Shown: positions 43,504 to 52,098, counted from the stretch's first letter. The stretch: DNA of 64,000 nt from Nocardia goodfellowii (GCF_017875645.1 NZ_JAGGMR010000001.1:7812001-7876000), one strand, 5' to 3'. Made by a program: numbers and translations. The notes: generated from the sequence alone by a model not told the origin.

Positions 43504-43881
43504 ATGGACACGGTCAGAGAGGTTGCCGAGGAGGGCAAGCGGCTGATCGATCGGGCGTGGCTCGGTGAGTTGTCCCGCGAGGAGGCGGTACACCGATTCA
43601 TCCAGGTCGGCGACGGCATGGTCTGTCCGGTGACGGCGCGGGAGATCATCGACGACGGTGTGCGCTGGCTGGATTCCAACGCCACCCGACTACGCGTGCT
43701 CGGCTGGTGCGCCTTGCTCGAATTGCCGGTGTTCGGCGGTTTCGCGGTCCTCGCGGTGCTGTTCGGCGACTATTTGACCGCCACCCTGTCCCTGCTGCTG
43801 CTCGTGGCGCTGCAACTGATCCACCGCAAACTCATGCCGCATCCCACCCCGGTCCGGAAGGTGCGCCGCGTCCGCCACTGA
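43504..43881 (+). CDS. Small membrane protein
   Basis: A 125-residue protein with a charged N-terminal half (about 60 residues, helical) and two hydrophobic helices (LGWCALLELPVFGGFAVLAVLF, split by a turn) near residues 70-110, ending in a basic tail. No family recognised. GAGGAAGGGG precedes the ATG. Confidence 0.7.
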   Translation: MDTVREVAEEGKRLIDRAWLGELSREEAVHRFIQVGDGMVCPVTAREIIDDGVRWLDSNATRLRVLGWCALLELPVFGGFAVLAVLFGDYLTATLSLLLLVALQLIHRKLMPHPTPVRKVRRVRH

Positions 43882-43922
43882 GCGCCGCTGCGGCCCAGCC
43901 GTTTTCGCGTATCGTCGGAAAT

Positions 43923-44462
43923 GTGACGAGCCTGCGGTGCACGGTTTTGCTGCTGATCGCACTCGTCACCGCCGTGCTCGCGGCGGTCGGAGTGCCGGTC
44001 TACATCCACCCGCAAACCGATCCGCTCCGGCCGGCCGATGCCATCGTGGTGCTCGGCGGCACCGCCTACGAGCGCTTCGATCTCGGCCTGGACCTGGCGC
44101 GGCAAGGGTATGCGCCGCAGCTGCTGATCTCCCGGTCCACCGGCAACGACGACACGGTGATGGACAAGTACTGCGCCGGTCAGTTCGACTTCGCCGTGCA
44201 CTGTTTCATCCCGGATCCGTGGACGACGGACGGGGAGGCGCGGGAAATCCGGCGGCGCGCGGCGCAATTCGGCTGGCGGCACCTCATTGTGATCACCTAC
44301 ACCCCGCACGTTTCGCGAGCCCGCTACATCGTCGACAAGTGTTTCGACGGTGAATTGACGATGGTGGCCAGTCCCAGTGCGTCCGGGGTGAAGTTCTGGA
44401 CCTGGATGTATATCCGCCAATCCGGCGGCTACATCCGGGCTTTTCTGCACCGCGGTTGCTGA
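43923..44462 (+). CDS. DUF218 (YdcF/ElyC-like) membrane-anchored protein
   Basis: A 179-residue protein with one N-terminal helix and an extracytoplasmic DUF218 domain (ADAIVVLGGTAYERFDLGL, HLIVITYTPHVSRARYI). Related proteins (ElyC, SanA) affect envelope polysaccharide and vancomycin tolerance. The start is GTG 43923; an overlapping ATG at 43921 is out of frame. Two cysteine pairs suggest disulfides, in line with an exported domain. Confidence 0.8.
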   Translation: MTSLRCTVLLLIALVTAVLAAVGVPVYIHPQTDPLRPADAIVVLGGTAYERFDLGLDLARQGYAPQLLISRSTGNDDTVMDKYCAGQFDFAVHCFIPDPWTTDGEAREIRRRAAQFGWRHLIVITYTPHVSRARYIVDKCFDGELTMVASPSASGVKFWTWMYIRQSGGYIRAFLHRGC

Positions 44463-44523
44463 ACCTCGGCACACACTCGCTCGCTCCGGCTGAGCAGCGG
44501 CGGGAACGGATAGTGTCCGGGGC

Positions 44524-45246
44524 ATGGCCGAGCCGATCAGCGGACCGCACCCCCATGAACCGCACGCCGAAGGACTGTCGACGCGGCTGAACTGGCTGCG
44601 CGCGGGCGTTCTCGGTGCCAACGACGGCATCGTCTCCACCGCCGGTCTGGTGGTCGGCGTGGCCGCGGCGACCACCAGCACCTCGGCGATCCTCGCCGCC
44701 GGTGTCGCCGGGCTGAGCGCGGGCGCGATCTCCATGGCGGTCGGCGAGTACGTCTCGGTCAGCACCCAGCGCGATTCCGAACAGGCCCTGCTCGCCAAGG
44801 AGGCACGCGAACTCGAGGACGAGCCGGAATCCGAACTCGAGGAACTGGCCGGCATCTACACCGCCAAGGGCCTGAGCCCGGAAACCGCGCGCCGGGTGGC
44901 CGAGGAACTCACCGCGCACGACGCGTTCACCGCCCACGCCGAGGCCGAATTGGGTTTGGACCCCGACGAACTCACCAATCCGTGGCAGGCGGCGGTGTCC
45001 TCCGCGGTGGCGTTCACCCTCGGTGCGCTGCTGCCGCTGCTGGCCATCCTGCTGCCGCCGGTGCAGTTGCGCGTGCCGGTGACCTTCGTCGCGGTACTGA
45101 TCGCGCTGGCGCTCACCGGCTCGGTGAGCGCCCGGCTAGGTGGCAGCGACCGCGGCCGGGCAGTGCTGCGGGTGGTCGCCGGAGGCGCGCTGGCCATGGC
45201 GGTGACCTATGGAATCGGCCAGCTGACAGGGCTTTCCGGAATCTGA
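44524..45246 (+). CDS. VIT1/CCC1-family metal transporter
   Basis: A 240-residue protein of the vacuolar iron transporter family. The opening is RLNWLRAGVLGANDGIVSTAGLVVGVAAA (read in overlapping pieces), with GAISMAVGEYVSVSTQRD as the second signature. Between helices 2 and 3 lies the acidic metal-binding domain (residues about 80-145, many Glu). It should export Fe(II)/Mn(II). A His-rich tail (HPHEPHAE) stands at the N-terminus. Confidence 0.9.
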   Translation: MAEPISGPHPHEPHAEGLSTRLNWLRAGVLGANDGIVSTAGLVVGVAAATTSTSAILAAGVAGLSAGAISMAVGEYVSVSTQRDSEQALLAKEARELEDEPESELEELAGIYTAKGLSPETARRVAEELTAHDAFTAHAEAELGLDPDELTNPWQAAVSSAVAFTLGALLPLLAILLPPVQLRVPVTFVAVLIALALTGSVSARLGGSDRGRAVLRVVAGGALAMAVTYGIGQLTGLSGI

Positions 45247-45418
45247 CGGTCCTGTTTCCGTCGCCGGCGAGCGGGTATTGCGTCACTCGAGTTCGAAACC
45301 CACCGCTACGACCCAGCACCGGGTCGGGCACCCGTGCCGCCGACCCGCCCCGCGAGGAGATTCCGAGCGCGGCAGGTACCTCGGCGACGACCCCCCTAGC
45401 CGACGGAGGTGACGAGCC

Positions 45419-46192
45419 ATGCCGGAGGAACTGAGAGTACGAGACGATGAGAGCACCGCTTACGAACTCGTCTCCGGTATGTCCGAACTGACAGCACTGC
45501 TGCTGTCCACCAGCGATATCGAGGCTTCCCTACGTGAGCTCGCCGCGGTCGCTTCGCGCATGCTGCCCGGCAAGCCGATGGCCGGTGTGTCCATCAAGCG
45601 GGCGGGTGACACCGTGACGGTCGGCGCGACCGGCGCCGAGGCGACCCGGGTCGACGAAATCCAATTCCAGCAGCAGACCGGCCCGTGCCTGGAAGCGATG
45701 AACAGCGCCGAACCGGTGCTGGTGCCCGATGTCGCGCAGGAACGACGCTGGGGCGACTATCCGGCACGGGTGATGGCGCACGGCATACGCTCCATCTACT
45801 CACAGCCGCTGCTCAACGACGGCGAGCCCATCGGCGCGCTGAACCTGTACGCGCACGCCCCCAATGGTTTCGACGCACAGACCCGCTGGGCCATCAAACT
45901 GACCGGCGAGCACACCAGCGTCCTGCTGACGACCGCGCTGGCGATGGCCCGGCAGAACGACCGCACCGCACAGTTACGCGCCGCCCTCGCCTCCAGATCG
46001 CTGATCGACCAGGCTTTGGGAATCGTGATGGGACAACGGGGTTGCACCCGGGCCCAAGCCTTCGAAATCCTGCGCAGCGCCTCGCAGAATCGCAACGTCA
46101 AACTCGTCCGGATCGCGCGCGACATCATCCGCACCGTCACCGGCGCCGAGCCCGAGGGCAGACCGCACTTCGGCGAGGGCATCGGGCAATAG
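45419..46192 (+). CDS. GAF-ANTAR regulator
   Basis: A 257-residue regulator with an N-terminal GAF domain (residues 20-170; QTGPCLEAMNSAEPVLVPDV) and a C-terminal ANTAR domain (residues 187-240; RSLIDQALGIVMGQRGCTRAQAFEIL). ANTAR domains bind RNA to prevent termination. It is 109 bases upstream of two tandem phosphoribosyltransferase genes on the same strand. These have structured leaders, so they are candidate targets; the link is inference. Confidence 0.9.
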   Translation: MPEELRVRDDESTAYELVSGMSELTALLLSTSDIEASLRELAAVASRMLPGKPMAGVSIKRAGDTVTVGATGAEATRVDEIQFQQQTGPCLEAMNSAEPVLVPDVAQERRWGDYPARVMAHGIRSIYSQPLLNDGEPIGALNLYAHAPNGFDAQTRWAIKLTGEHTSVLLTTALAMARQNDRTAQLRAALASRSLIDQALGIVMGQRGCTRAQAFEILRSASQNRNVKLVRIARDIIRTVTGAEPEGRPHFGEGIGQ

Positions 46193-46235
46193 TTCCGTTT
46201 ACTTCCCTGATCAGCTGACCACGTGGTTAGAATTC

Positions 46236-46299
46236 GAGTCCTCTCCGAGTCCCGAAGCGCGGCTCGCCCTTCGTGATCGTCAACGACTCAGGAGGACTC
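46236..46299 (+). promoter_or_regulatory. Leader stem that hides the ribosome site (copy 1)
   Basis: GAGTCCTC (46236-46243) pairs with GAGGACTC (46292-46299), and GAGTC (46247-46251) with GACTC (46285-46289). Alternatively CTCCGAGTC pairs with GACTC-A-GGAG. Both foldings bury the GGAGG ribosome site of the gene at 46302. A CGAAG/CTTCG hairpin lies inside. The same core recurs before the next gene. Confidence 0.65.
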
Positions 46300-46301
46300 C
46301 T

Positions 46302-47009
46302 ATGCCCTTTTTCGACCGCCGCGACGCGGGCCGCCGACTCGTGGAACGCCTGCGCGCGTTCCGGGGTGACGATGTGGTCGTGCTCGCCGTGCCACGCGGT
46401 GGAGCGGAGGTCGCCTTCGAGGTGGCCACCGCGCTGCGGGTACCGATGGATGTGGCGGTGGTGCGCAAGCTCGGAGTGCCGTTCCAGCCCCCGCTGGTGT
46501 TCGGCGCCATCGCCGAGGATCAGGTTCGGATTATCGACGACGACACCGTCGTGCGCGCTTTCGTCTCCGAGAAGGAGCGTCGGCAAGTACTGCTGACAGA
46601 GCGAGAAGTGCTGGCGCGCAAGGCGATTGTCTACCGGTGCGGGCGACCCCGGCTGCCGCTGGCGGGCCGCACGGCGCTGATCGTCGACGACGGCGTCACC
46701 ACCGGAGCCACCGCGCAGGCCGCCTGCGCCAGCGCCCGGGCCCAAGGCGCGATCCGCGTCGTCTACGCGGTGCCGGTCGGCCCGTGCCGGCCGATCCGGC
46801 AGCTGGCCACCCTGGTCGACAATGTGGTCTGCCTCGAGACGCCGGAACTGTTCCACTCCATCGGCCAGTGGTACCGGGATTTCCACGAGGTCGACGACAA
46901 GCAGGTCGTGGACCTGCTCGATCGGGCGAACAACCGCTGGTTACAGACCCGCAGTCTGGGTACCGGACCGCCCGGTGCGGCGTGGCCGTCGCGACCGCAC
47001 GCGCGATGA
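46302..47009 (+). CDS. Phosphoribosyltransferase family protein (copy 1)
   Basis: A 235-residue type I phosphoribosyltransferase-like protein. The PRPP-binding loop reads LIVDDGVTTGATA. The opening MPFFDRRDAGRRLVERL matches the second copy at 47134. Proteins of this sort are widespread in mycobacteria, including in dormancy regulons, but the substrate is unproven. It ends in a unique basic tail not shared by copy 2. Confidence 0.85.
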   Translation: MPFFDRRDAGRRLVERLRAFRGDDVVVLAVPRGGAEVAFEVATALRVPMDVAVVRKLGVPFQPPLVFGAIAEDQVRIIDDDTVVRAFVSEKERRQVLLTEREVLARKAIVYRCGRPRLPLAGRTALIVDDGVTTGATAQAACASARAQGAIRVVYAVPVGPCRPIRQLATLVDNVVCLETPELFHSIGQWYRDFHEVDDKQVVDLLDRANNRWLQTRSLGTGPPGAAWPSRPHAR

Positions 47010-47075
47010 GCACGGCCGCGGCGCGGGCGATCGTCGCTCGCGGCGGGATCTGTTCGGGCGTAGGCTAGAAACATT

Positions 47076-47124
47076 CTCCGAGTCCAGCAGCGCGGCTCGA
47101 CCCGTGGCGCAATTGACTCAGGAG
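47076..47124 (+). promoter_or_regulatory. Leader stem that hides the ribosome site (copy 2)
   Basis: CTCCGAGTC (47076-47084) pairs with GACTC-A-GGAG (47115-47124, bulged A), burying the ribosome site of the gene at 47134. The loop shares AGCGCGGCTCG with copy 1. It lies in the 124-base gap between the two phosphoribosyltransferase genes. Confidence 0.6.
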
Positions 47125-47133
47125 GTCTCGTAG

Positions 47134-47802
47134 ATGCCATTTCACGATCGTCGTGACGCCGGTCGGCGACTCGTCGAGCGGTTACGCGGATTCCGCGGTC
47201 CCGATGTGGTGGTGCTGGCGGTCCCGCGCGGCGGCGTCCCGGTCGCGCACGAGGTGGCGCAAGCGCTGGGGTTGCCGCTGGAAGTGGAAGTGGTACGCAA
47301 ACTTCGGGTCCCGTTCCAGCCCGGTCTGGTGTTCGGCGCGATCGGCGCCAATGGGGTGCGGGTGATCGACGAGCCGATCCTGCTGCGCGCCTTCGTTTCC
47401 GGCCCGGAACGCGAACGGGTCGAGCGTGAAGCCCGGAACACTTTGTCCCGCAGCATCCTTCGTTACAGCGGGGACCGTACCCGCGCCCGCCTGGACGGCA
47501 AGACCGCCGTCATCGTCGACGACGGCGTCGCCACCGGCGCCACCGCCCGCGCCGCCATCGAGGTCGCCCGCGCGCGCGGCGCCGACCGCGTCGTCCTGGC
47601 CGTCCCCGTCGGCTCACCCCGCGCCATCCGCAGCCTCAGCCGCGTCGCCGACAATGTCGTCTGCCTGGAAACCCCGGCCCTGTTCCACTCCATCGCCCAG
47701 TGGTACCAGCGCTTCGACGACATCCCCGACGCCACCATCCTCGAATTACTCACCCGCAGCACCCCACCGGCCGCCCTGCCCCAAACCGACCCGGCGCTAT
47801 AG
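47134..47802 (+). CDS. Phosphoribosyltransferase family protein (copy 2)
   Basis: A 222-residue paralogue of the previous gene, with the same opening (MPFHDRRDAGRRLVERL) and PRPP loop (VIVDDGVATGATA). The two are similar along their length except at the C-terminus, so they arose by tandem duplication that included the leader. Whether both are active on the same base is unknown. Confidence 0.88.
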   Translation: MPFHDRRDAGRRLVERLRGFRGPDVVVLAVPRGGVPVAHEVAQALGLPLEVEVVRKLRVPFQPGLVFGAIGANGVRVIDEPILLRAFVSGPERERVEREARNTLSRSILRYSGDRTRARLDGKTAVIVDDGVATGATARAAIEVARARGADRVVLAVPVGSPRAIRSLSRVADNVVCLETPALFHSIAQWYQRFDDIPDATILELLTRSTPPAALPQTDPAL

Positions 47803-47811
47803 CTTTACGGC

Positions 47812-48171
47812 CTACGGCAACGCGGCGTCCGCCGGAAAGCGGTGCACGACCTCGATACGCCCGACGATGTGCGTATTGAATTCCGCCAGATCCTCCGCGG
47901 GAATCCAATATTCGAGAATGTCGCGACCGCCCGCCTGCTGGACGTCATAGCCGGAAAGATATTCCGTTTCCACGGCGAACGTGGTGACGTATCCGGCGCC
48001 GGAAGCCGGCACATTCCAATCGCGGGCGATCATGATGGCGTACTGCTCGGTGAGAACCGGGTAGAAGATCGGCTGGTCCGGTAGCCGCGGCGGCCATCGC
48101 CGCCAGTCGGCGGCGGCGACCAGCTCCAGCTCTTCCGGCCCGGTCGGGCGCCACAGTGTTGTCGTCGACAT
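47812..48171 (-). CDS. Small protein of the 'ADP-ribosylation/crystallin J1' group
   Basis: A 119-residue protein with the group landmarks TLWRPTGPEELELV, WPPRLPDQPIFYPVL, YAIMIARDWNVP and EYWIPAEDLAEFN. Genomes often label it 'ADP-ribosylation/crystallin J1', a name from memory that is not backed by known biochemistry. The start at 48171 or 48180 is unclear. It converges on the second phosphoribosyltransferase gene. Confidence 0.7.
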   Translation of the reverse strand: MSTTTLWRPTGPEELELVAAADWRRWPPRLPDQPIFYPVLTEQYAIMIARDWNVPASGAGYVTTFAVETEYLSGYDVQQAGGRDILEYWIPAEDLAEFNTHIVGRIEVVHRFPADAALP

Positions 48172-48230
48172 TCGGCACATGATGCCGCACCCGGCCGGGG
48201 TGCCGCACTCCGTTTACCCCCACACACGCC

Positions 48231-48269
48231 GATGCCGGCCGACGGGCCCGGTGCCCGTCGGCCGGCATC
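48231..48269 (-). terminator. Strong hairpin terminator
   Basis: A perfect 17-bp stem with a five-base loop, starting GATGCCGGCCGACGGGC. It lies 12 bases past the CsbD-like stop on the minus strand. No U-tract is present. Confidence 0.85.
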
Positions 48270-48281
48270 AGTGCGACCAGG

Positions 48282-48491
48282 TCAGCGTTTGAAGGCATCC
48301 CTCAGTTTGTCCGCGGCGCGCTTCAGGTTGCCGCGGGACTGATCTCGGCGCCCCTCCGCCTCGAGTCGGCGATTATTCGTCGCACGGCCGAGGAATTTCT
48401 TGACTTTGCCTGTGGTCGCCTGGATTTGATGCTGGAACCGATTTTCCCGTCTCGGGCCGGAGCCCTGGGGACGGTCGTTGAACCCTGACAT
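48282..48491 (-). CDS. CsbD-like protein
   Basis: A 69-residue, strongly basic, helical protein matching the CsbD core (ATTGKVKKFLGRATNNRRLEAEG in overlapping pieces, RRDQSRGNLKRAADKLRDA). Unlike the csbD at 11770 it is rich in Arg and less acidic. It is the last of three small genes on the minus strand, which may form a stress or envelope unit. Confidence 0.8.
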   Translation of the reverse strand: MSGFNDRPQGSGPRRENRFQHQIQATTGKVKKFLGRATNNRRLEAEGRRDQSRGNLKRAADKLRDAFKR

Positions 48492-48502
48492 CGCCCAACC
48501 TT

Positions 48503-48658
48503 TTAGTAATAGTGGCGGCGGCCGCCGACCGGGCGGCCGACCGAACCGGCGATCAGCAGCACCAAGCCGATAATCAGCACGATGATGCCTGCCGTCGTAA
48601 GCAGTGGAATTCCGAGCAGCCAACCGACCACCAGAAGTACCAGTCCGAGAACAATCAT
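48503..48658 (-). CDS. DUF6131-like small membrane protein
   Basis: A 51-residue protein made of two hydrophobic helices and the ending VGGRRHYY, a pattern seen in DUF6131 proteins. The ribosome site GGGATAAG is about six bases upstream. Function unknown; typical of stress-induced membrane peptides. Eleven bases separate it from the CsbD-like gene. Confidence 0.8.
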   Translation of the reverse strand: MIVLGLVLLVVGWLLGIPLLTTAGIIVLIIGLVLLIAGSVGRPVGGRRHYY

Positions 48659-48710
48659 GGTTCTTATCCCTTTCTCGACGATCGAACGCTGATCGCCAGG
48701 CTTGTGAAAA

Positions 48711-49124
48711 TCACCGAGGGGCGGTGCGGGGAGCGGGCTCCACCGAACCATTCGGCTTGGGCAGGAAGCGGTTCATGCTCCATACCGGCTTGGTCCCCGA
48801 CGGTGGGGTCGCCGCGGACTGCGGCTCATTGGCTCGCTGCGCGGCCGCCATTTCCCGGCGCGACTGCCGCAGTTCCCGGCGCGTGGCCCGGCTGCGCGAA
48901 GACGCACGCCAAGCACCGGCCAGCAGCAGAGCTAGTCCGAGCATCCCGACGGCCCCGACAACGATGCCGGCGAGAAACACCTCACCGGCCGTAGCGGTGA
49001 AGCTGTAATCGAATACTTCGAATTTTCCTGTCGAGGCGTCGATTCCGCCGCTGTTCGCCGCCACACCGGCGGCGCCGACGATGACCGCCGCAATCAGGAC
49101 GAGCAGCCCGATGAGAATGATCAT
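48711..49124 (-). CDS. Two-helix membrane protein with charged tail
   Basis: A 137-residue protein with hydrophobic helices at about residues 1-22 and 50-70. An extracytoplasmic loop (GIDASTGKFEVFDYSFTA) lies between, and a basic cytosolic tail contains a coiled-coil-like part (RATRRELRQSRREMAAAQ). No family recognised. It is 52 bases upstream of the DUF6131-like gene and probably in the same unit. Confidence 0.65.
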   Translation of the reverse strand: MIILIGLLVLIAAVIVGAAGVAANSGGIDASTGKFEVFDYSFTATAGEVFLAGIVVGAVGMLGLALLLAGAWRASSRSRATRRELRQSRREMAAAQRANEPQSAATPPSGTKPVWSMNRFLPKPNGSVEPAPRTAPR

Positions 49125-49227
49125 GACAATCCCGTGGTCGCTGGAGTGTGCATTACACAGGAGGCTATTCCCGGCAAATACCAACCCAAACAACGTTTCT
49201 ACCAGCCACTTTTCGGGCGGCTGAAAG

Positions 49228-50808
49228 CTAGCCGGGTTTCGTGCGGCCGAAATCGAGGCGGCGGGTCACCCGGTCCACCACGTCCGGCGGCATCCCCGGT
49301 TCCCGGCGCGCGGCCAGCGCCTCGCGCCGACCGGCGTCGCCGATCTCCGCACGCACCTTGTTCATCAGCCGCATATCCTTCATCGCCTGCGCGCGAGCGT
49401 CTTCCTCGTCGGCGGCCTGCGGGTCGGCGCGCGCCATGCGCCGACGGAACTGCTCACGCAGCCCCTCATAGAGTTCATCGGGCAGATTCTCGCTCGCCGC
49501 AAGCTCTTTCAGTTTGGCCACCTGTGCGCGCATCACCCGCTCCCACAGTTCCCGTTCCAGCGCGCGTTCGGCCCGGGTGTCGGCGTGCACCCCGGTGAGC
49601 CGAACCACCAGCGGCAGTGTCGGCCCCTGCACCAGCAGCGTGAACAGGACCACCGCGAAGGCCGTGAACAGGATCTCGGTCCGGCCGGGGAACTGCGCGC
49701 CGGTGTCGGTCAGCAACGGAATGGCCAGCGCCAGTGCGACAGTCGCCACGCCGCGCATCCCCGCCCACCAGGTCACGATGGTCTCGCGCCAGGTGTAGGG
49801 CTCGTCGGCGTCCATTCGCCGCCACCAACCCTGGCCGATCGCCCAGGTGGCCAGCAACCACACGAGTCGCAGCAGCACGACCACCGCGACCACGGCCCCC
49901 GCGACACCGAGCAACCGCGGCCAGTCGTGCCCGGTTGCCTCCAGCACGGTGCCCAGCTCCAGGCCGATCAGCCCGAAAGCGAAACCGGCGAGCAGCATTT
50001 CGGTGATCTCCCAGAACGAATCGCTGACCAGCCGATAGTCTCGATCACCGATATCGGTGACGGCGTCGGTCAGATACAGCGCGCACACCAGCACCGCGAG
50101 TACGCCGGAACCGTGCCAGGCCTCGGCGAAACCGTAGGCGGCGAACGGCAGCAGCAGGCTCAACGCCACCTGCCAGGGCGCTTCCTCGAGGTACGCGGTC
50201 AACTTGGTCCCAGCCCAGCCCAGCGCGAGCCCGACCAGCACCGCGACGACAGCCGAGATCACGAATTCGCCGGCCGCGTGCAGTGTGGAGAAGTGCCCGG
50301 TCACCACCGCCTGGACCGCGACGGTGTAGATGACGATGGCGGTGGCGTCGTTGAACAGGCCCTCTCCGTCGAGCACCACGACCAGTCGGCGCGGCAAGCC
50401 GAGCCGGCTCGCCAGCGCGGTGGCCGCGACCGGATCCGGCGGCGCGACAATGGCACCCAGCACGATCGCGGCCGCGATCGGAAAACCTGGATACCAGTGG
50501 TGGAACACCGCGGCCACGGCCGCCGCCGTCGCCGCCACCAAGCCCACCGCGCGCAGCGCGATCGGCCGCCAGTTCTCGGCGAACTGCTGCCACGAGGTCC
50601 GGCGGGCCGCGGCATACAGCAGCGGCGGCAACACCAGCGGCAGAATCAGATGCGGTGGCAGCTGGATCCGCGGCGCCGCGGGGATCAACGCCACCACGCA
50701 GCCGAACACCGTCATCAGGACCGGCGACGCGACCCCGATCCGCCGCGCCAGCGGTTCGGCCAGGATCGTCGCGAACAGCAGCGTGAACATCAGCACCAAC
50801 TGGTCCAT
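49228..50808 (-). CDS. Na+/H+ antiporter (CPA1 family)
   Basis: A 526-residue NhaP-type antiporter with about 12 helices, the ion-site motif APPDPVAATAL and LDGEGLFNDATAIVIY in the next helix. A cytosolic C-terminal domain of about 120 charged residues (RAQVAKLKELAASENLPDELYEGL) may sense pH or bind partners. It should exchange sodium or potassium for protons. Transcribed alone. Confidence 0.92.
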   Translation of the reverse strand: MDQLVLMFTLLFATILAEPLARRIGVASPVLMTVFGCVVALIPAAPRIQLPPHLILPLVLPPLLYAAARRTSWQQFAENWRPIALRAVGLVAATAAAVAAVFHHWYPGFPIAAAIVLGAIVAPPDPVAATALASRLGLPRRLVVVLDGEGLFNDATAIVIYTVAVQAVVTGHFSTLHAAGEFVISAVVAVLVGLALGWAGTKLTAYLEEAPWQVALSLLLPFAAYGFAEAWHGSGVLAVLVCALYLTDAVTDIGDRDYRLVSDSFWEITEMLLAGFAFGLIGLELGTVLEATGHDWPRLLGVAGAVVAVVVLLRLVWLLATWAIGQGWWRRMDADEPYTWRETIVTWWAGMRGVATVALALAIPLLTDTGAQFPGRTEILFTAFAVVLFTLLVQGPTLPLVVRLTGVHADTRAERALERELWERVMRAQVAKLKELAASENLPDELYEGLREQFRRRMARADPQAADEEDARAQAMKDMRLMNKVRAEIGDAGRREALAARREPGMPPDVVDRVTRRLDFGRTKPG

Positions 50809-50955
50809 GACCGACCAGTCTGCGGTGCCCCGCCCCGTTTTCCACCCAGCCGCGCCGACGAACCTCCGGGGAGGTGCCGGTATGGCCCCAGCGGAGTAGG
50901 TTGGGGCGGACCCGGGCGGGGCCGAGAGTGGTTGGCAGACAACATTAGTGGGGGC

Positions 50956-52092
50956 ATGGTGCTGGATATCTTCGACAGCGGATTCGCGGCGGATCCGTGG
51001 CCGACGCTGGACCGGTTACGCCGGGCGGGCGGCGTCCATCGGGTACGCACGCCCGACGGTCCACCCGCCTGGCTGGTGACGGGATACGCCGACGTGCGGG
51101 CGGTGCTGCTGGACACCCGGCTGACTACCGGCACCCACTACGCGAACGGCCGCGACTACCGCGGGCACACGATGTATCCCGGTGCGCACGCGCGGCTACG
51201 ACAGGTACTCGCCACCGAGTCGACGCCGCGCACTACGGACGAGTGGACCCGGCGAGCCCCCGAATTGGTCGAAGCACTGCTGAAAGACCTGGATCCGGCG
51301 ACCATTGTCGATCTGGTCGAACGGCTCGCGGTTCCGCTGCCCGCGGCCGTGCTCGGCGAGTTGCTCGGATTGCCCGCCGCCGATCGCGAAGCGGTACTGG
51401 CGTGGGCGAATTCGACGCTGCTGTCCGCCGCCGGTCGTCCGGCGGCGCAAGCCCTCGATACCCTTCAGGCGATGCACGCCATCATCACCGGGGCCATCGA
51501 TCGCACTCGCGGCACCGACACGGTGCTCGGCCGTCTCGTCGCCGCGCACGAGGGAGGTTCGATCGACGCCGAGGAGTTGCAAGCGGGATTCCGCTATCTG
51601 CTGTTTTTCTGGTACCAGGTGCTGACGGATCTGGTGACGGGTGCGATCCTCACCCTGCTGACCCATCATGACCAGGTTCCGCTGCTGCGCACCGCCCCCG
51701 ACCGCGCCGTAGACGAATTGCTCCGCTACCTCTCCCCGCAGGTGCTGGCGAGCCCCCGCTTCGCGACCACCGACCTGCCCCTGGGCGATTACACCATTCG
51801 GGCCGGCCAAACAGTGCTGTGCTGTCTCGCCGGCGCCAACCACGACCCGGCCGCGTTCCACGCACCCGGCACCCTGGATCTGGCCCGCGAACCCAACCAG
51901 CACCTGAGCTTGGGCCACGGCCCGCATTCCTGCCTCGGCACCGGGCTGATCCGCGCCGTCACCGCCACCACCCTGCATCATGTCTGCACCCGCTGGCCCG
52001 CGATGACATCGACGATGGAGCCGTCGGAGATCCAGTGGCGCTCGGGTTTCCGGCATCGAGGTCCGCTCGCCCTGCCGGTGCGCCTCGCGTGA
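50956..52092 (+). CDS. Cytochrome P450 with atypical I-helix
   Basis: A 378-residue P450, slightly short. The ExxR motif is ELLR (254-257) and the heme loop is LGHGPHSCLG (Cys326). The I-helix reads FFWYQVLTDLVTG at about residues 217-229, where the normal A/G-G-x-D/E-T is replaced, so the usual acid-alcohol pair for oxygen activation is lacking. Such P450s may use peroxide, a substrate hydroxyl or catalyse non-oxygenating steps. No ferredoxin gene is adjacent. A longer frame to 49585 overlaps the antiporter and is a shadow. Confidence 0.85.
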   Translation: MVLDIFDSGFAADPWPTLDRLRRAGGVHRVRTPDGPPAWLVTGYADVRAVLLDTRLTTGTHYANGRDYRGHTMYPGAHARLRQVLATESTPRTTDEWTRRAPELVEALLKDLDPATIVDLVERLAVPLPAAVLGELLGLPAADREAVLAWANSTLLSAAGRPAAQALDTLQAMHAIITGAIDRTRGTDTVLGRLVAAHEGGSIDAEELQAGFRYLLFFWYQVLTDLVTGAILTLLTHHDQVPLLRTAPDRAVDELLRYLSPQVLASPRFATTDLPLGDYTIRAGQTVLCCLAGANHDPAAFHAPGTLDLAREPNQHLSLGHGPHSCLGTGLIRAVTATTLHHVCTRWPAMTSTMEPSEIQWRSGFRHRGPLALPVRLA

Positions 52093-52098
52093 GACCCG

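Noticed and set aside
45280-45310. A T-loop-like GTTCGAA sequence suggesting a tRNA
   Set aside because: No acceptor, D or anticodon stems could be built on either strand.
49585-50955. N-terminal extension that would fuse the P450 to 457 more residues
   Set aside because: It overlaps the antiporter gene in antisense and has no domain; the P450 fold begins at 50956.
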